Below are positions 11,132 through 24,482 of a DNA stretch of 64,000 bases, piece by piece. Numbering within the stretch: the stretch's first letter is position 1; each line of letters opens with the position of its first letter. The stretch lies in assembly GCA_033398695.1 (NCBI GenBank), contig CM065802.1:146988096-147052095 (forward strand). The letters are read 5' to 3'. The DNA comes from Orobanche coerulescens. Its lineage: Eukaryota; Streptophyta; Magnoliopsida; Lamiales; Orobanchaceae. The position numbers and the translations under genes are program-made. A model generated the notes under the pieces. The model searched no databases. It was given only the letters and a program-made list of their open reading frames with translations, and was not told where the DNA came from.

Positions 11132-13797
11132 TGTAACACCCCCAATCCGCTCAGGGATATTACACGCCGTAGACCCTCACCTCGAGGATCTACCAGGCTG
11201 TTAACTAAAATCAAACATCTAGACATCGCCTTTCAGGCTAAAATGACACAGTAGACCGATTTGGTCTTTCAATAATAACATACAACTCAATTCCAACATA
11301 TACCCACGCAGGGGTCAAAGTACAATAAACTCCCGTACAACGGGGAAAAGATACTGCAGCGGAAAAGAAAATACAACTAGACCAATACGACATCAACGGA
11401 TCCTCGTGTGATTAGTATCGTTCATCTTTCATCATCCTTCGTGCCGACCCTGTGTTATGCTCCAAAACCTGAATGCAAAAATAGACATCCACCCCCCGAA
11501 TATTCGGGGGTTAGCAAAACTCCACTGTTTTGCTAGTGCAAATACAAAGTGCAAATACGAGCCATACAATTCACATTCCACGAATAACAATAACCAGGAA
11601 TCCTCAAAGATCCAAACGAAACGAAAAGTACTTCTCGAGGCAAGGGTTTGAGAAAACCTTTAAAAATCGAAATACCATAAATCAATGGAAATAATTTATA
11701 AGACGGTTTAGAATTCCATCGAGAGTTTTAATAGAAAACCATTTAGGATTATCAAATCCTACTTTTCAAAAACCCACAAGACAAAAGGGGTCACCACCCC
11801 AAATCTTTACTTTCCAAAAAATGACATTTACCAACCCGTTGGGATTTTAGCCCCAAATCCGTAAAATGACTTTTACAAAACCATTGGGATTTTAGCCCCA
11901 AATCTCATCAACTCACAGTACACATGAACGACCACAAGGTTCGTCTCCCAACACCAAAATCCACAAATAAAGGATTTAAAACAAACAACAAAATACTCTA
12001 GAGCCATCCTAGCCAAGTAGGCCAAACGAACAACTTACCTCTTACACACTTAGTCAATGCATGCAAATGAAAACCGTTCAAAAGCACTCATTTCCGGAAA
12101 TGCCAATATCAAATCACATTTGCAAAATTCACCACAATTAACTGTCGATCCACACCTCCGTGGACCCATACCGAGACCCCGTCGGATCTAACCCGTAGTG
12201 GTTAAAAGCAAAGCTCGTCGATCCACACCTCCGTGGACCCCTACCGAGACCCCGTCGGATCTAACCCGTAGTGAGCATACACACACACACATTACTCATG
12301 CAAAACTAACATGCTAAGAATGTAAGTTCATTAAGAATACTCACTAGAGATGGCCTTTAACTCGACACCATTATCAAACTCTTCAAAAACACAATAACAA
12401 GATTAAATACGGAATACACGATTCCATAACTTTAAACAATAGGAGTATCATCATAAAATCCTTCAACGTTCAAAATAACCAAATCATAATCAATTCTCAA
12501 AACACCGTTCACAAATCACACTCGTTTTGAAAGAAAGCCTTTAACGAGGCCAAACCGAAATCCTTTGAAACTTCATTTCAAATAACCAAACAAACACATC
12601 AAGACGACCACCGATCATCATATCCATAAAACGAGAAAAGTATGGGCAAGGTACTTGCCTCGATACCACGATCGCAATAAGACGACGGATAGGACGCGGT
12701 CGAATAGCCCCGAACCCCCGAACAATATCAAGAACGCGATAGCACCACGAGTATTACGAGAATAACACCACACGAATCATCAATTACCAAACGGAATTCA
12801 ACATCGGAATCCTCGAACACCTATAAACCTCCGGAAGTAACAATAACACATGGTTACGACGAGAATCAAGGCCAAAACAACGGAAATCCCAACAAACTAT
12901 CGAAGGGAAACTCATTGGGACATTTAATCGAACACTAAATGTTCAATAATTCCCAAGAACACTCGAATCGTCGATCGAGTTAAACAAACTTGATATATGG
13001 ATATAAAACCCATAGAACATGATTATTAACATCATAATACACCAATCGATGTATCAAAATCGGATTAGAAACGAAATCAAGAACAATTTCTCCAAAAAGT
13101 CAACTTGAAGGATAATCAAGAAATATACCTTGATTTGGATGAAGGATTCAAGTAGAGGTCGAAAATCTACAACAAGACTTGAGGTAGATGATCTCTACAA
13201 GTTTGGGAGCACTCAAAATCGCCCAAAAATCGCCCACAATCGCCTAAGATGAAGGAGGAAGAAGAGAGGAGAAAAAATGAAGTTTTTCTCCTCGCAAATC
13301 TGCTAAAAAACGCAGAAAAAGCCCGTGTGCCGCGACACAGGATGAGTGTGCCGCGGCCCAGGGCCAAGAAAAACGCCCAGGAATTATCTTAGTGCCGCGG
13401 CACAGCCTGAGTGTGCGCGGCTGCAGTCTGACCTCCTTCAACACCAAAAAGGCACACCGTGCAGTCTTCGCTATTTCGACCATAACTCCTTCGTCTGGAC
13501 TCCGATTGACTCACCGTTTGAACAATTGGAAAGCTAACTTGATTCTATATAATGTTGCAAAGATTCAGAATTTTTGGAGTTTCCAAGAATTAATGGTGAC
13601 TTTACAAAGTCGAACTCCCACGTGAAAAAGTCGATTAAGGACACGGAACTCAACAAAACGACACCGAAACGAACTCGGATGACAAAAAGTGCAGAATTAA
13701 TCATTCTCGGAATGACGAAACGGTCATGATAGAGTTGTCAAAATGAACTTCCTCCGGAAAAAGAAAATTACCGAAATTCGAAATTGCGGATATTACA
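11132..13797 (-). repeat. 3' LTR of the LARD-like element (left copy)
   Basis: Minus-strand ends are TGTAATATCCGCAATTTCG and GGGGGTGTTACA. It contains a two-unit minisatellite at about 12145-12275 and a cluster of GCCGCGGC-type palindromes at about 13325-13430. It differs from the other copy by only scattered substitutions. Confidence 0.9.
13325..13430 (-). promoter_or_regulatory. GTGCCGCGGCAC-type palindrome cluster (left LARD-like LTR)
   Basis: Within about 100 bp there are copies such as TGCCGCGACAC, TGCCGCGGCCC, TGCCGCGGCAC and a degenerate GTGCGCGGCTGC. On the minus strand, a pyrimidine-rich 5'-leader-like sequence (TCTCCTCTCTTCTTCCTCC) follows within 100 bp. The cluster is therefore in the U3 part close to the expected transcription start. 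Confidence 0.6.
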
Positions 13798-13815
13798 TTC
13801 TACCCTCCTTAAAAG
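13798..13815 (-). other. Polypurine tract of the LARD-like element
   Basis: The minus strand reads CTTTTAAGGAGGGTAGAA directly before the LTR start. It is preceded by AAGTTTCGGGACGAAAC, the same tail found before the 3' LTRs of R1 and element A. Confidence 0.8.
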
Positions 13816-16400
13816 AAGTTTCGTCCCGAAACTTAAAACAAGTAGGGGGGAGCAATATAACCGCCATGAAAACTCGACGAGATACACAAAAATAGAAAAC
13901 TCGCGCCCAACGGCGAAACGCTGCAAGAAATGCAAAGAGACATACGGCGTGAAAACACGCTCCACGACGACCAACACAACGTCGCCGTTAGGGATACAAT
14001 AAAACCAACAAATGACAAGCGTCATCAAACGGATAATATAGCCAAGTCAATTATCCGACAATCACAAAACACAACGAACGAAAGTCAGTATGATTGGCCA
14101 ACCCAACGGTACATCAATCGAAACGCGAGCCAATCGCTGAACCAATACGGAATTCCACCGCCCAAGGGTTGGAAGATCGAAAACGAGACTAGTTTCCCAA
14201 ACTTAAGGGAATTAGGAAGGAGTCTGAACGCTCAACAATCGCGAAACGAGATCGACAAAAACCGAACAATCAAACGATCGAACCACAAAGATCGAGACAA
14301 CAAAAATCGAACGATCATGTTCGAATCACGAAGAGCAATAAAAATTCAAACAACAACTCCAAGGTTCACATCTCGACTCGAGACAATATATGATCCGGTG
14401 AAAACAACAACATATGCATTCACATAAGATCCACATGAGAGGGAATAGAAATTGAAAAGTCACAACGACAAACGAGCTATTCCGAAACAATACCACACTC
14501 GTTCGATCAACAAAAGCAAGGGGCAGGACAAGCTCAGAAATGTCAACGAACATGACGAGTCGACAAAGTCGAAAACACAAGAGTTCCAAATCTGATCCAC
14601 TTCGAATAAAAGAACTAATAGAACTAGATGATGTCACTTCCGAACAAGGTTCACAAGAATCGAACCGAACTCGAAAAAAAAAATCACAGCGATAACCAGA
14701 TCAACCCACCACAAGATCACAGTTCGTTCGGACGATGAAACCTAAATACAGAACAAGTTTGGAAAGTATCAACAAATACGAGCGAGTCGAAAGAATGGAG
14801 AAAGAGAAAATATAGAAGTCAAAATAGTACGGGCATTACCTCCGACCCCGTCCACGAAATTCACAAAAACGGGAGCAAGGTAACAAGACATTAAACAACC
14901 GACACATAACGGAACGATCACCGATGCACACGGCCATACCAACCCAAGCTCTAACAGCTCGCACATGCGCGACAACGCAGAAATCACCACGAGACGACAA
15001 TATTCAACACCAACATCCCACCTCTCACAAGGGGCTAACACAACAAATGTGTGGAAAACGACTCAACGCTCACACCGCCAATTCGGTCATACTCGGGAGC
15101 AAACATCAAAATGACAACGCGAACATCACACATATATACCCAGCCCTCAAACGGTAATGGATAGGTTTTAAAAACGAAAACCTCATTTTGAAAATAATTT
15201 AGAAGAACGCCGATTGATCTTGAGTATCACCTTTCAAAAAGTAAAAACGTGAAACATCGTTATCGAGACTTTGGAGAACCATTTCGCATTTGATAAAAAT
15301 GAGGACACTTTCTCTTAGTGAAAACTTTCAGAATATTCGACCCTCGGGTCTAAATAAAAGTGTTTCTAAAACATTGAAAATATCTCAAAACATTTTGGTC
15401 CTCGAGGCAGAAAATTTTTGAAATATATTGTGGCACCTGGATGTACCACAAGAAAATAACTCATTTGAAAAAAAACATGTCTCGAAATTTATTTCTAAGA
15501 TACTCAAGTTTTCGAAAATAATTCAATGCAAAAAAAAGGACGATGCCAAAAAGGCTAGAATGCCCAAAAATTTCAGGTAATCACACGGAACATCATAGCG
15601 ATGTGGGTCCCGCGTCGGAACCCCAGGCTAAAAACCATTTACAAAAATGCCAAAAAGGCTGATGACTGTAATATTTCAAAAACTCACGAAAGCCATTTAC
15701 AAAATACTAAATACCGTCACAAGAATTTCGCCAAAGCGATCAAGGCATAATGCCAAAAACTCGGTTAAGGGAAGCGGTTATCGAAATAAAACTCGGTCGG
15801 TAAAATACCGAAAGTCATTACAAAAGAACTCACGCAGCGGATAAAAGAAATACAGTTCAACATGCACAATCCAGCAACACTACTCCTCATAAGAATAAAA
15901 TATTAGAGTCAAATAACCACATTCAGAACAAAACCACTGGCCCCATTCGAGGCCTCTAAAGACCCTACCGCACTGGCTAGTGAGCAAGTAGAACGTGTAT
16001 AAGCACAAAACTTCCACAAGAGAACTTGTAAAACGTGCAAATCGATTCGAAAATCATCAGCAACGGACAAAAACAACAATAAAAAGACATCTGGCGGCGA
16101 CACTCCTCGTATAAATCAAATACGAGAGTCGATTAAATACATATCGTGAAATCAAAACCCACATAAGGATTCCATCACTTAACAAATAATCATAAAAATA
16201 GCTCATGTCACACGAGGCACAACACAAAGAAGGGAGACTTACTTCCACAGGTCGCACGAAGATGATGATCGCCCCACGATACTAATCACGACCAACAAAC
16301 TCAAACGACGCGTCGCGACACGACTCAGTCAGATAAAATCCGACGAAACAAGACTCAAACAACACGACTTGACCCGACAACCTAGGTTTCCTCAACCTAA
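13816..16400 (-). other. Internal region of the LARD-like element, no Gag-Pol
   Basis: About 2.6 kb between the LTRs. The longest frame is a plus-strand one at 13930-14427 (165 codons), rich in Arg, Asn, Thr and Gln with no known motif. It is antisense to the element, so it is probably chance. No CCHC, protease, reverse transcriptase or integrase motif is present. Confidence 0.7.
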
Positions 16401-16412
16401 GCTCTGATACCA
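16401..16412 (-). other. Primer binding site of the LARD-like element
   Basis: The minus strand reads TGGTATCAGAGC, complementary to the 3' end of plant initiator-Met tRNA. It is separated from the LTR end by four bases. Confidence 0.9.
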
Positions 16413-16416
16413 TTTA

Positions 16417-19081
16417 TGTAACACCCCCAATCCGCTCAGGGATATTACATGCCGTAGACCCTCACCTCGAGGATCTACCAGGCTGTTAACTAAAATCAAA
16501 CATCTAGACATCGCCTTTCAGGCTAAAATGACACAGTAGACCGATTTGGTCTTTCAATAATAACATACAACTCAATTCCAACATATACCCACGCAGGGGT
16601 CAAAGTACAATAAACTCCCGTACAACGGGGAAAAGATACTGCAGCGGAAAAGAAAATACAACTAGACTAATACGACATCAACAGATCCTCGTGTGATTAG
16701 TATCGTTCATCTTTCATCATCCTTCGTGCCGACCCTGTGTTATGCTCCAAAACCTGAATGCAAAAATAGACATCCACCCCCCGAATACTCGGGGGTTAGC
16801 AAAACTCTACTGTTTTGCTAGTGAAAATACAAAGTGCAAATACGAGCCATACAATTCACATTCCACGAATAACAATAACCAGGAATCCTCAAAGATCCAA
16901 ACGAAACGAAAAGTACTTCTCGAGGCAAGGGTTTGAGAAAACCTTTAAAAATCGAAATACCATAAATCAATGGAAATAATTTATAAGACGGTTTAGAATG
17001 CCATCGAGAGTTTTAATAGAAAACCATTTAGGATTATCAAATCCTACTTTTCAAAAACCCACAAGACAAAAGGGGTCACCGCCCCAAATCTTTACTTTCC
17101 GAAAAATGACATTTACCAACCCGTTGGGATTTTAGCCCCAAATCCGTAAAATGACTTTTAAAAAACCATTGGGATTTTAGCCCCTAATCTCATCAACTCA
17201 CAGTACACATGAACGACCACAAGGTTCGTCTCCCAACACCAAAATCCACAAATAAAGGATTTAAAACAAACAACAAAACACTCTAGAGCCATCCTAGCCA
17301 AGTAGGCCAAACGAACAACTTACCTCTTACACACTTAGTCAATGCATGCAAATGAAAACCGTTCAAAAGCACTCATTTCCGGAAATGCCAATATCAAATC
17401 ACATTTGCAAAATTCACCACAATTAACCGTGGATCCACACCTCCGTGGACCCCTACCGAGACCCCGTCGGATCTAACCCGTAGTGGTTAAAAGCAAAGCT
17501 CGTCGATCCACACCTCCGTGGACCCCTACCGAGACCCCGTCGGATCTAACCCGTAGTGAGCATACACACACACACATTACTCATGCAAAACTAACATGCT
17601 AAGAATGTAAGTTCATTAAGAATACTCACTAGAGATGGCCTTTAACTCGACACCATTATCAAACTCTTCAAAAACACAATAACAAGATTAAATACGGAAT
17701 ACACGATTCCATAACTTTAAACAATAGGAGTATCATCATAAAATCCTTCAACGTTCAAAATAACCAAATCATAATCAATTCTCAAAACACCGTTCACAAA
17801 TCACACTCGTTTTGAAAGAAAGCCTTTAACGAGGCCAAACCGAAATCCTTTGAAACTTCATTTCAAATAACCAAACAAACACATCAAGACGACCACCGAT
17901 CATCATATCCATAAAACGAGAAAAGTATGGGCAAGGTACTTGCCTCGATACCACGATCGCAATAAGACGACGGATAGGACGCGGTCGAATAGCCCCGAAC
18001 CCCCGAACAATATCAAGAACGCGATAGCACCACGAGTATTACGAGAATAACACCACACGAATCATCAATTACCAAACGGAATTCAACATCGGAATCCTCG
18101 AACACCTATAAACCTCCGGAAGTAACAATAACACATGGTTACGACGAGAATCAAGGCCAAAACAACGGAAATCCCAACAAACTATCGAAGGGAAACTCAT
18201 TGGGACATTTAATCGAACACTAAATGTTCAATAATTCCCAAGAACACTCGAATCGTCGATCGAGTTAAACAAACTTGATATATGGATATACAACCCATAG
18301 AACATGATTATTAACATCATACTACACCAATCTATATATCAAAATCGGATTAGAAACGAAATCAAGAACAATTTCTCCAAAAAGTCAACTTGAAGGATAA
18401 TCAAGAAATATACCTTGATTTGGATGAAGGATTCAAGTAGAGGTCGAAAATCTACAACAAGACTTGAGGTAGATGATCTCTACAAGTTTGGGAGCACTCA
18501 AAATCGCCCAAAAATCGCCCACAATCGCCTAAGATGAAGGAGGAAGAAGAGAGGAGAAAAAAATGAAGTTTTTCTCCTCGCAAATCTGCTAAAAAACGCA
18601 GAAAAAGCCCGTGTGCCGCGACACAGGATGAGTGTGCCGCGGCCCAGGGCCAAGAAAAACGCCCAGGAATTATCTTAGTGCCGCGGCACAGCCTGAGTGG
18701 GCCGCGGCTGCAGTACCTCCTTCAACACCAAAAAGGCACACCGTGCAGTCTTCGCTATTTCGACCATAACTCCTTCGTCTGGACTCCGATTGACTCACCG
18801 TTTGAACAATTGGAAAGATAACTTGATTCTCTATAATGTTGCAAAGATTCAGAATTTTTGGAGTTTCCAAGAATTAATGGTGACTTTACAAAGTCGAACT
18901 CCCACGTGAAAAAATCGATTAAGGACACGGAACTCAACAAAACGACACCGAAACGAACTCGGATGACAAAAAGTGCAGAATTAATCATTCTCGGAATGAC
19001 GAAACGGTCATGATAGAGTTGTCAAAATGAACTTCCTCCGGAAAAAGAAAATTACCGAAATTCGAAATTGCGGATATTACA
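16417..19081 (-). repeat. 5' LTR of the LARD-like element (right copy)
   Basis: Near-identical to 11132-13797. It includes the minisatellite at about 17425-17560 and the palindrome cluster at about 18610-18716. A few differences are seen, e.g. CACGCC versus CATGCC near the start and small changes in the palindrome cluster. Confidence 0.9.
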
Positions 19082-19086
19082 CTACC

Positions 19087-21130
19087 TCCGTCCATCGCCT
19101 TCGCCGCACCTTAGCCCACCTTCGGCCACTGCTGCCCTTTAAACCTTCGTCGGAGACAGCAAGGCACATGTAAGATTTTTTGTCGCCCTAAATTTTTTAT
19201 CTGCTGAAATCGATGGTTTCATGAGTAGAAATCTTGAAATCATTTTTAATTATTCTATTTTATGCTGAAATCATGATGATTTGGTGAGTTGAAATCTTGA
19301 AATCTTCTTTATTTATGCTATTCTCAATGTTTCTACTTTGAACTGTGTACTCACTGTGATCTTTTATTGTCCAACTAGGTTCAGTTGTTGCTTTCTTGCA
19401 CTCAATTCTCACTCCACGATAATTTCCAGACAATTGAGTGAAGAAGCACACAAGCAGTTATGGGTGAAGAAGCAATGGGAGTTTAGAGTCTTCTAAACTA
19501 AGGGTACATTTCCAATCTCTCATGCTTTGTGTTTGTTATGCTTTCTAGCCAAAATATTTTTTCTCTTTAGGTCTTAATGCTTTCATCCTGAATTTCCTTT
19601 GATACTACGGTCTTTAATTCGTGTTATTGGTTGTCGGGTATTTTTGTTATTTTCTAGCCAAAATGTTTTATTCTCTTTATGTCTTGGGAATGTGATGTTT
19701 ATATCTCGTGCGACTAGAGGTATATAGGCTGGCAACCTTGTGACCGAAAGGCCTATTTGGAGGATGATTACGACTCCTTACAAGGACTTGTCTGATAGGT
19801 ATAACAACGCCATGTACCTTTAAACGTACATGTTCTTGGTTTTGGTCAATGATTTTATCCATATTTGCATGCATGTGTTAAGTGCTTTAGAACATATTCC
19901 ATTTTGATTTCAATATCTGTACTAACCATCTTTTCAGAATAACTATATGGTGATTGTGCAACATACTAGGATGTTGATTAACATCTGAATTCATAACTTA
20001 TAGTAAGGAGTACAAAAATCTGGTTTATTATAACATTTGAATTCAAAACCTATGACGTCGTTTTGAATTCAAAATAAACTCCAGTCTTGATCCTTCTCTC
20101 TGGGCGCTCTCACTTAGACCTCGCCTCTCTCTTATCCCTCGGTATGTCTTCTCTTGCCGAGCTCAATTACACTGTTAGTATATTGTTATATGATATATTC
20201 ACTACACATTTAGTATATTGCCGAACTCGATTCTTATATATTATATGAAATAATAGCTAGTTGTTCTATTATCCTAGTACATTACGTATATATGATGTGA
20301 TTATTTTGACAATGATTGAAGAATACTATTGTATGTGCCTGATTACTCTATTAGCTTAGTACATAAGCTCGATGCACTATTTTAATAATTTTGACAATGA
20401 GCTCGATTCCTCTATTAGCTTAGTAGATGATGTCAAGGTTATCGCGATGCAAAGTCGAGTCAAGTCAAGCATATACACTTATGAGTATATATGGGTTTTT
20501 TACTTTTAGGAAATGAAAAGATTAACTGATATTTTGTTTGTTATAGACTTTATGTTTGGTTGATTAAACATTTTATTTTTTTGATTCTAAACCGAAGATA
20601 CTAAACAGGAGATAATATGATTGTTGTTATCTTGTTCGACTTGGTAGCAGTACTGCTGCCTCTACTGCTCAATATGCTACTACTTATTTGCTGGTGCTCA
20701 TTTGCTTAGTTGCATAAATATACTATAGTGGTTACTCGTTAGCTAAAATGCTAATCTCATTTCCAATATTCTACTGCCGTTAATATGCTATTCTCATTTG
20801 CAATATTCTATTGCCATTAATATGCTACTGCTGCTCACCTAGGTTATAAGAACACTAGCTAATTAGCATTTGTCTTAGCGACTGGATATTTCTGAATTGA
20901 TAAAAAAATGCAAGTATAAGAAAATACACAGATAAAACCTAGCTTAGTGGATTTTCAATAAAACTGGGCATCTTTCTTTTGCTAATGTCGGAGAATTCGT
21001 AAAAAGATTTTGTATAGTATTGTATATTCATTCATTTTTTTGGTATCTCTTTTGTTTTTTAGGCGAACATCTATAGGGGCTTGGAGTTTCATATATAAGA
21101 TAATTTATTTACTTATTTTCTCAAATATAT
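19087..21130 (+). other. CACTA interior upstream of transposase, no gene seen
   Basis: The first 100 bp continue the GC-rich sequence interrupted at 11131 and may be leader of the transposase transcript. The rest is AT-rich and has no ORF of note. A ~30-bp pattern (TGCTACTGC, CTCATTTGC, AATATGCTA) recurs near 20640-20830. Introns of the transposase gene could lie here. Confidence 0.4.
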
Positions 21131-22484
21131 ATGGATAAGGCATGGATGCAGTTGACGTCGAGGCTTTCACCACAATATCACAATGGGTTTTTGAGTTTTA
21201 TGGAACAAGCTCGACAGTATGCGAGAACACGCGATACTATTTTATGTCCTTGCATTCAATGTAAAAATAAGAAGTATAAGAAGTTCGATGAAGTGTATGA
21301 GCACTTAATTATTATTGGAATAGATCGTTCTTATACTACGTGGATATTCCATGGTGAAATCCCTACAGCACCTCTCGATGAAGGTCATCCAATGAGTGAA
21401 GAAGATGAAGATGATAATAGAGAGGCGTATAATTTATTTAGGGATGTATTTATGTCGGATGATGAGGCTGGGAAAACCAGTGGTGAGGTTAACAATGACG
21501 AATTTGCAGACTTACTAAAAGAAGCTGAAGCACCCTTATACCCCGGTTGTATATCTGACACAAAGTTATCAGCAGCTGTGACATTGTACAACTACAAGTC
21601 AGCTAATGGTCATTCTGACAGTAGCTTCAATGAGCTCCTTAGGATTTTAGGCAATATGCTTCCCAAACACAACACCCTTCCAACCTCTGTTTATACAATG
21701 CGTAAGTTGTTGAAACCATTTGATTTAGGATAAAAGAAGATTCATGCTTGCCCTAGGGACTTCTGCTTATTCAGAAAAGACCTTGAAGATTTGGAATCTT
21801 GTCCCAAGTGTGGTACTTCATGGTGGAAAGTGGACAAAGTAAGTAAAAAAGTTCGTCAAGGGGTTCCAGCAAAGGTGTTACGGTATTTTCCCATAATACC
21901 AAGGTTTAAAAGAATGTTCAAATCTGTTGAGATGGCGGAGGACCTATTTTGGCACTCAAATCACAAAAGTTAAGATAATAAGATGCGTCATCCGGTCGAT
22001 TCAGTTGCTTGGGATACAATAAATAATAAGTGGCTTATATTTGGCTCAGAGCCGAGAAATATACACCTTGGTCTTGCAACATATGGTTTTAACCCTTTTG
22101 GAGATCTTAGTACACGATATAGTTGTTGGCGCATTATTTTAGTGAATTATAACCTCCCCCCTGGATGTGTATGTCAAAAGACAACTGATGCTTACATTAT
22201 TAATTCTTGGACCAAAGTAGCCGGGAAATGATATTGACGTCTATTTAGAACCATTAATTGATGATCTAAATGTATTGTGGGATATGGGGGTTGAGGTTTA
22301 CAATTCATTTACAAAGTCATTATTCAGTTTGAAGTTTGTCTTGATGTGGACAATCAATGATTTTCCAGCATACGGGAATTTAGCAGGGTGTGCGACTAAG
22401 GGGAAACATGCGTGTCCTTTATGTCATTTAAAAACTGATAGTACGTGGCTTAAACACAGTAGAAAGTTTGCAAACCTAGGACAC
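21131..22484 (+). pseudogene. CACTA TNPD-type transposase, N-terminal and central part
   Basis: The frame starts MDKAWMQLTSRLSPQYHNG and carries the transposase-associated domain with CPCIQCKNKK near residue 38-47. After an acidic linker come CPKCGTSWW and the transposase_21-type core (MRHPVDSVAWDTINNKW, LGLATYGFNPFG, GCATKGKHACPLCH). This protein cuts the CACTA ends. Lesions: TAA at 21731-21733, TAA at 21971-21973, and a one-base frameshift at about 22227. After that the frame runs to H at 22482-22484, where R1 is inserted. The frame continues exactly at 31345 once R1 and one GACAC copy are taken out, which proves the order of events. Confidence 0.85.
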
Positions 22485-22736
22485 TGTAATATCCGCATTT
22501 TTCTTTCCTTTGTATTTTTATTTTTGGTGTATTTCTCGATCGTAGTGACCCTCGTGTATCTTTTAATGTATCCTTCCTGTCATCTGTTGAACTGTATTCT
22601 CGTTATTGTTGTGCAGAACCGCCATTACGGGGTTGCCGTGGATCCATTTCGTGTTAGTGGTTCCCAAATATTGATTCCTATTGCTTTTATTCTCTTCCCG
22701 GATCATGTTTCATCATTTAGGACCCAAAAGGGGGTG

Positions 22737-23030
22737 TGGGCCGCGGCTCAAGGTGTGTGCGCCGCGGCACACACATTTCTCCAGTCGTTGGCCGAGCGGA
22801 CTGTACTATGTGCCGCGGCGCACCTGTCCGGTGTCGCGGCACACTGCCGAGTCAGTGCCGCGGCACACCCGTCCGGTGCCGCGGCACAGTCGTGTGGCAT
22901 TTTCGGCCAAAAACCCGACTGTACCGGGTGCCGCGGCACATGTCAGCTGAGCCGCGGCACACTGCCGAACCCTGGGAGTAATTTTTTGGCCTGTGCCGCG
23001 GCACACCTCAGCTGTGCCGCGGCACACAAT
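22737..23030 (+). promoter_or_regulatory. Array of about ten GTGCCGCGGCAC palindromes (R1 left LTR)
   Basis: About ten copies of a 12-14 bp palindrome centred on CCGCGG, spaced irregularly by about 12-40 bp. The array ends about 10 bp before a TATA-like element. Right-LTR counterparts at 29622-29890 have lost several sites by C-to-T or G-to-A changes at CpG. Confidence 0.8.
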
Positions 23031-23676
23031 GCGGTCAACCCTCTATAATTGTGTTGTTTTGAGCGAGAACAGCTCATTTCCTTCTTCTTCTTCCATCGAC
23101 GCGAGAGAGAGTGAGAGAGGAAGAGAGCTTCTCATCATTCATCAATTGGGGGTTGATTTTCATCATTCTTCTTCGGTTGTGAAGCCCGGATAATCAATCT
23201 AACGCGTGTTCTACGAATCTAAGTACTTGAATCTTCAAGGTAATATCTCTTGGAACCCTACCTTTTGGTTAATTGGGGATTTTGGGGTTTTTGTCCGATT
23301 CTTTCCGTTTTGTTGGTGGATTCTTGATGAATACGATTAATATTGTTAGTATCATTCACTTTCCTACGGATTCATGGTATATTTCGTGATTTTTACGGAA
23401 TCGAGAGGGTTTGGTTGTGGTCCGCCCTCGTTGTTATTTTTGTACGAATATACATGAATCGTAGGCGGGTTCTCGGGGGTATTCCATTTCCGTATTCGTC
23501 TAGAGTTGGTTGTGATTATGTTCTTCAAATCGTTAGGTTCGGTTCCGTTGGTTCTTAACGTTCGTTGGTGATTATCCTTTCCGTTCGTTGCGTCATCAAT
23601 TACTCAAGGCAAGTATTCTTGGAAACCCTTATGCTTAACGTGAAATGGTAATGTATATTGTGTGTGCTTTACTCAC

Positions 23677-23906
23677 CTCGGGAGGGTCCGACGGGGCCTC
23701 GAGGGAATCTATGGCTTCGTCCTGGATTCATGAGTTTGATTCGCTAGCCAGCTCGGGAGGGTCCTTAGAGGCCTCGAGCGGGATTCGTGGCTTCGTCCCG
23801 GTCCTAGGTGACGTGTGGTGCTTGATTTGTTTTATGAATGTGGCCAGCTCGGGAGGGTCCTTAGAGGCCTCGAGTGGGATTCGTGGGTTCGTCCCGGTCC
23901 TAGGCA
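23677..23906 (+). repeat. R1 LTR minisatellite, three units
   Basis: Units of about 60 bp, with core CTCGGGAGGGTCCTTAGAGG and end CGTCCCGGTCCTAGG, are separated by unrelated spacers. The same array is at about 30551-30780 in the right LTR, and a related core occurs in LTR E. Confidence 0.85.
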
Positions 23907-24470
23907 AATTAATTGTGACTGTTTGTTTCCGGAAAAGACATGTCTGGTTTTGGTTTTTGAAATGATATTGGTGCATGTGCTATGAAATGTGTAAGCGATT
24001 GGTTGCCTTGATTACTTGTACTAGCGTAATTGCTAACCCCTATGGGGACCCGTTTTGGGGAAATTCTTATTATGGATTTCAGGTTATGATTATCCGGACG
24101 AGCGGGCACCTGGACAGTACGAGGACGTTGGCCAGGGTCGTTGACATGTGCATTTGAGTCTTTCTATTTCTTTCGTCCATTTCGATTTGGTTGTTCTAAT
24201 AATTATAAACTTATAGAGTGTACTCGCGAGTACTTAGGCTTTTCATTTCAAACTCCGTATTGTACTACTTTTAAATTGTTACATTGTTGGTTGATGATCA
24301 TTTCGCCGGTTGCTCCGGGCGTAACTTTTTATGTCATATAATTAAATGTGTGTCCTCGCTAACCGGGATGGTTAGTCGAGTGGAGTTTTCTTGTTTGTAG
24401 CCTGGTGGGTCCCATGTGGGGGTCCACGGCGCTGTAATATACTCTGAATATCTCGGGGTGTTACAGAAAA

Positions 24471-24482
24471 TGGTATCAGAGC
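24471..24482 (+). other. R1 primer binding site
   Basis: TGGTATCAGAGC, complementary to initiator-Met tRNA, five bases after the LTR end. Confidence 0.9.

Larger units (their letters stand above)
11132..19081 (-). mobile_element. Non-autonomous gypsy-type LTR retrotransposon (LARD-like), full length
   Basis: Two nearly identical LTRs (11132-13797 and 16417-19081, about 2.67 kb each) flank a 2.6-kb internal region. A perfect 5-bp target duplication CTACC is present at 11127-11131 and 19082-19086. The minus-strand orientation is given by a primer site next to the right LTR and a polypurine tract next to the left LTR. No Gag or Pol domain is found inside, so the element would have to be copied by proteins of another element. 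It sits in a GC-rich leader-like region of the CACTA element. Confidence 0.9.
22485..24465 (+). repeat. R1 left LTR (1981 bp)
   Basis: Ends are TGTAATATCCGC and CTCGGGGTGTTACA. It holds a GTGCCGCGGCACAC array (22737-23030), a TATA-like CTCTATAATT (23041-23050), a three-unit minisatellite (about 23677-23906) and an ACCCCTATGGGG-type inverted repeat near 24036. Confidence 0.95.

Noticed and set aside
11457..11651. 64-codon ORF repeated at 16742-16936
   Set aside because: It is repeated only because it lies in both LTRs. No domain and wrong strand for the element.
13930..14427. 165-codon plus-strand ORF in the LARD-like element
   Set aside because: Antisense to the element, low complexity, no motif and no second copy to test conservation.
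21385..21591. Ser-rich minus-strand ORF
   Set aside because: Mirror image of the acidic linker of the CACTA transposase.
22737..23030. CRISPR-like array of GTGCCGCGGCAC repeats
   Set aside because: Repeats are only 12-14 bp, palindromic and irregularly spaced, lie inside a duplicated plant LTR, and no cas genes exist.
22275..23048. 257-codon plus-strand ORF
   Set aside because: Its first part is genuine CACTA transposase, but it reads through the R1 insertion point at 22485 into LTR sequence. The Ala/His-rich end is just translated palindrome array.
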